Notes under the pieces: model-generated | Databases searched by the model: none | Seen by the model: only the letters and a program-made list of their open reading frames with translations | Told to the model about the DNA's origin: nothing | Source: Asaia sp003994335 | GTDB taxonomy: Bacteria; Pseudomonadota; Alphaproteobacteria; Acetobacterales; Acetobacteraceae | Assembly: GCF_037151175.1 (NCBI RefSeq) | Contig: NZ_JBBCOR010000008.1 | Span: forward strand, 62,001-126,000 | Direction: 5' to 3' | Length of the DNA stretch: 64,000 nt | Translations under genes and position numbers: made by a program | Part shown: positions 61,653 to 64,000 of the stretch, one piece after another | How positions within the stretch are numbered: position 1 is the first letter of the stretch | How the letters are laid out: the number at the start of each line of letters is the position of its first letter

Positions 61653-62105
61653 TCAGCTGGCCGGATCATGCACAGCGTTCAAACGGGCGAGGATCTGGCC
61701 AATCACGCGTCGGGAAGTCGCGAGATCCTCTTCGGGGATGCCATGCGTAGCATCCTCCTCGATCCCGCGCGACAGACGCAGCACCTCGTCGAGGCGTGCG
61801 AGGCCGAGATCGGTGATCTTTACATAGAATGCCCGACGGTCCTCCTCATCGGGCTCCCGGGTGATGAAAGCCTTCTCCTCCAGCATACGCAGGATACGCA
61901 CCATCGAGGATTTATCGAGCAGCAGCGCTTCCGCAATCTCCTTGGGATGCATGGGGCGACCATGACGCTGCAATTCGAGCAAAGGCTGCCAGGTCGCATC
62001 GGTCAGATCATGGGGCCTCAGCCCGGTATCGAGGATCTGGCGCCAGCGTCTGGCAATCAGCGCCATGAGGCGCCCCATCGTCATGCTCTCGATCTGGTCG
62101 GTCAT
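61653..62105 (-). CDS. MarR-family transcriptional regulator
   Basis: A 150-residue winged-helix repressor. The recognition segment reads LLLDKSSMVRILRMLEEKAF, with the wing at EPDEEDRRAFYVKITDLG. It overlaps the stop of the upstream efflux gene by one base (TGATG), so it is the last gene of the efflux operon and probably represses it in response to a phenolic or other aromatic ligand. Confidence 0.92.
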   Translation of the reverse strand: MTDQIESMTMGRLMALIARRWRQILDTGLRPHDLTDATWQPLLELQRHGRPMHPKEIAEALLLDKSSMVRILRMLEEKAFITREPDEEDRRAFYVKITDLGLARLDEVLRLSRGIEEDATHGIPEEDLATSRRVIGQILARLNAVHDPAS

Positions 62106-63682
62106 CAGGGAGCAGCCTCCGACAGATCGTCGGGGGCGTCATGGGTCAGATCGAGCTGCCCTGTGGCATGCGCCAGCGCCGCCGCCTTGGTGAAGGCCTG
62201 GGCAATGCTGACAGCCAGTGCTGCCTGAGCCTCGAAAAGGGCCGCAGCAGCAGTCGAGGCATCGGTCATGGTCCCCACGCCATGGCCGTAGGCCTGGCTC
62301 GCCCCCTCATTAGCCGTACGCGCCGCGTCGTTGAGCACCTGCGCCGATTTGACCTGGGCCAGGGCGGTCTCGAGCGCATCCTGGCTATCGGCAACCTGAC
62401 GCTCGACGCTCAGCCGATCCTTCAGAAGTGTGGCCTTCGCTGCCTCGCGCTGGGATTCGGCCATATGAATGGCGTTGGCCCGCAATCCGCCCTGATAGAT
62501 CGGCCAGCTCACCTGCAGGAAAGCACCCGCCTCAGGCTGGGCAATGGCAGAAGCCGGGGCGGAGCGTCCCGTACCATAGGTCTTGAGTGCCCCCAGATAG
62601 CCCGACATCGTCCCGGCAAAGGAAACGCGCGGCATCAGCGCGGCTTTTGAGGCCAGAAGCGCCTCATCGGAAGCCCGCAATCTGGCAATATCGGCCAGCA
62701 GATCGGGACGCGAGGCCAGAGCCTGATCGACCAGATGCCTGATCTGCTCCGGTGCGCTATGAGGGAGGCTCTGCGCGGGCATCGGGGCCACGCCGAGCGC
62801 CAGCGTGGCGGGCAGACCTGTCACCTCCAGCAGGGCGTGACGCGCGCCATGCTCTGCATCGATTGCCTTGTCGAGGTCGAAACGCGCCTGGGCCAGGTTA
62901 CGCTGGGCCGTCGCCACATCCACAATCGTGGCCTCGCCATGGGCGTGACGCGATTGCGCGGCATTCAGGAGCAGCGTCATGTTGTCCACTGCGTGATGCG
63001 AAGCCACGACAATGGCCTGTGCGGCCTGCTGGCTGTGATAGGCGCTGATCACATCAAGGATGAGTTGCTGGTGAACGGCCGAGAAACCGAAATTGGCTGC
63101 CAGATTCTGGTATTTCGCCTCATCGATCTGGGCGCGTGTCCTGCCGAAATCGAGCAGCAGGTAATCGAGCTCGAGTTTGGGAAAGGCCGCAGCCCCATTC
63201 GAGGTCAGGTAACCGCGCTCGGAAAGGTAGTTGGGCAAGGGCAGCGCCATACGCTGGAATCCCCCCATGGCGGAGAAGGTAAGCTGCGGAAGCATGGCCG
63301 CGCGTGACATGCCTACCGAGATGGCCGCCTGACGCGCGGATTCCCAGGCGATGCGTGTGCGCGGGTTGTTGCGCTCCGCCAGATCGATCAGCAAGGGGAG
63401 CGACAGAGCGTGATCCTGTGTCTCGGGCAACGCAATACCGACACGACCCGACGGCGAAACACTCCCCTGACCCTCGGTCCGGGCACCGGCTTCCATCATG
63501 GGGTCGCGTATGTCGGGGGGCAGGCTCAGCCCCGTCGCGCTGCGTGGATGCCAGGCGCGGTCGGCCCGCTCCGGCGCCAGATCACGTGTGTCATTGCACC
63601 CTGACAGAACGGCCGCGACCAGAAAGAGAGGGAGAACATGTCGGGTCATCAGAAAGCGCAATCCTGCATATCGGGTCATCAT
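62105..63682 (-). CDS. TolC-family outer-membrane efflux lipoprotein
   Basis: A 525-residue outer-membrane factor. The N-terminus ends in a lipobox (LVAAVLSGCNDT), so the mature protein is probably lipidated at that Cys. The two OEP repeats with long helices follow (LLNAAQSRHAHGEATIVDVA, TAQRNLAQARFDLDKAIDAE and GASQAYGHGVGTMTDASTAA). The start at 63682 overlaps the upstream stop (ATGA); an ATG at 63649 would still give the lipobox. It forms an efflux system with the upstream FUSC-like gene. Confidence 0.9.
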   Translation of the reverse strand: MMTRYAGLRFLMTRHVLPLFLVAAVLSGCNDTRDLAPERADRAWHPRSATGLSLPPDIRDPMMEAGARTEGQGSVSPSGRVGIALPETQDHALSLPLLIDLAERNNPRTRIAWESARQAAISVGMSRAAMLPQLTFSAMGGFQRMALPLPNYLSERGYLTSNGAAAFPKLELDYLLLDFGRTRAQIDEAKYQNLAANFGFSAVHQQLILDVISAYHSQQAAQAIVVASHHAVDNMTLLLNAAQSRHAHGEATIVDVATAQRNLAQARFDLDKAIDAEHGARHALLEVTGLPATLALGVAPMPAQSLPHSAPEQIRHLVDQALASRPDLLADIARLRASDEALLASKAALMPRVSFAGTMSGYLGALKTYGTGRSAPASAIAQPEAGAFLQVSWPIYQGGLRANAIHMAESQREAAKATLLKDRLSVERQVADSQDALETALAQVKSAQVLNDAARTANEGASQAYGHGVGTMTDASTAAAALFEAQAALAVSIAQAFTKAAALAHATGQLDLTHDAPDDLSEAAP

Positions 63683-64000
63683 CCCTGCCTCACAGACAGG
63701 GTGGAATCGGGGTCGTAGCTCCGGACAATCTGCCTCAGCCGCTCATCGAGCAGACCGAACCAGACCATGCGCTGCGGATCATGGGCCATCAGGGGCAGGG
63801 CAGGCAGGCGCAGTTGCAGATCGAGCCCGTCACGACCGTCTTCGAGCCATTGCGCCAGTTCGTCGAGCCAGAGCCTCAGGGTTTCCATATGGGCGCGCGC
63901 TGTCTCATCCGGGTCACGCCGCACATCGGAGATCACCGCAACCGGGATCGACAGGAGCTGGATATCGCCCACCAGTGGCAGGGTGATATCCGGAATGAAG
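63679..64000 (-). CDS. Probable FUSC-family inner-membrane efflux protein, C-terminal fragment
   Basis: Open frame from the right edge to TGA at 63681-63679, about 106 residues. The pattern (IQLLSIPVAVISDVRRDPD, ETLRLWLDELAQWLEDG, MAHDPQRMVWFGLLDERLRQ) resembles the C-terminal soluble tail of fusaric-acid-resistance (FUSC/AaeB-like) proteins. The call rests mostly on context (OMF lipoprotein and MarR downstream), since the transmembrane part lies beyond the window. Confidence 0.55.
   Translation of the reverse strand, partial: FIPDITLPLVGDIQLLSIPVAVISDVRRDPDETARAHMETLRLWLDELAQWLEDGRDGLDLQLRLPALPLMAHDPQRMVWFGLLDERLRQIVRSYDPDSTLSVRQG

Overview
The window reads as chromosomal DNA of a GC-rich alphaproteobacterium, most probably an acetic acid bacterium (Acetobacteraceae). 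This is inferred from alphaproteobacterial gene families (ChvG/ChvI, DUF2155, UrcA, ETF-ubiquinone oxidoreductase beside etfBA), polyamine synthesis through SpeD/SpeE, several TonB-dependent receptors and codon use. It cannot be proved here because there is no rRNA gene. I see no tRNA, rRNA, CRISPR array, insertion sequence, integrase or phage gene. Coding density is high and many neighbours overlap by ATGA, GTGA or TGATG, so most of the window is compact operons.

Layout. 1-2.3 kb: partial IclR regulator, exported glutamine cyclotransferase, TetR regulator. 2.5-5.6 kb: class II aldolase with a coupled monooxygenase-like ORF, then speD and speE. 5.6-11.7 kb: a tandem palindromic repeat, a DedA-SDR-small protein operon, an S9 peptidase, an S1/P1 nuclease and an aldose epimerase. 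11.8-15.2 kb: Sel1-repeat protein divergent from a siderophore receptor across a repeated TTGCGAAAT motif. 15.3-21 kb: trhO, a nonsense-interrupted small gene, LysR, hydrolase, DoxX, ZntB-like transporter and a Met/His-rich exported protein. 21.1-27.5 kb: ahcY, then a metal-uptake block (Sco, PepSY protein, TonB receptor, DUF2946 protein).

27.9-35.3 kb: an orphan glycosyltransferase, an M1 peptidase, a small ORF behind a Fur-like box, a COG3146 protein, RidA, and a protein that looks like a catalytically dead class II ribonucleotide reductase. 35.5-40.5 kb: MlaD / small protein / DUF2155 operon, otsB-otsA-dsbB operon, and a UrcA-type gene behind a near-perfect sigma-54 promoter. 40.5-53.5 kb: conserved core genes (chvG-chvI, grpE, dnaK, dnaJ, dapB, metK, trmB, ETF-QO, etfB, etfA). 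53.8-61.6 kb: a ureide-degradation pair, then LysR / TonB receptor / exported CocE-type hydrolase. 61.7-64 kb: MarR, a TolC-like lipoprotein and the end of a probable FUSC efflux pump.

Themes. SAM metabolism recurs (metK makes SAM; speD/speE, trmB and ahcY use it or recycle its products). Envelope and metal handling recur (three TonB receptors, PepSY, DUF2946, Sco, ZntB, MlaD, DsbB). Two genes, trmB and the DedA gene, appear to start at CTG. A palindromic intergenic repeat occurs at five loci. The most unusual single gene is the ribonucleotide-reductase-like protein at 33.7-35.3 kb.
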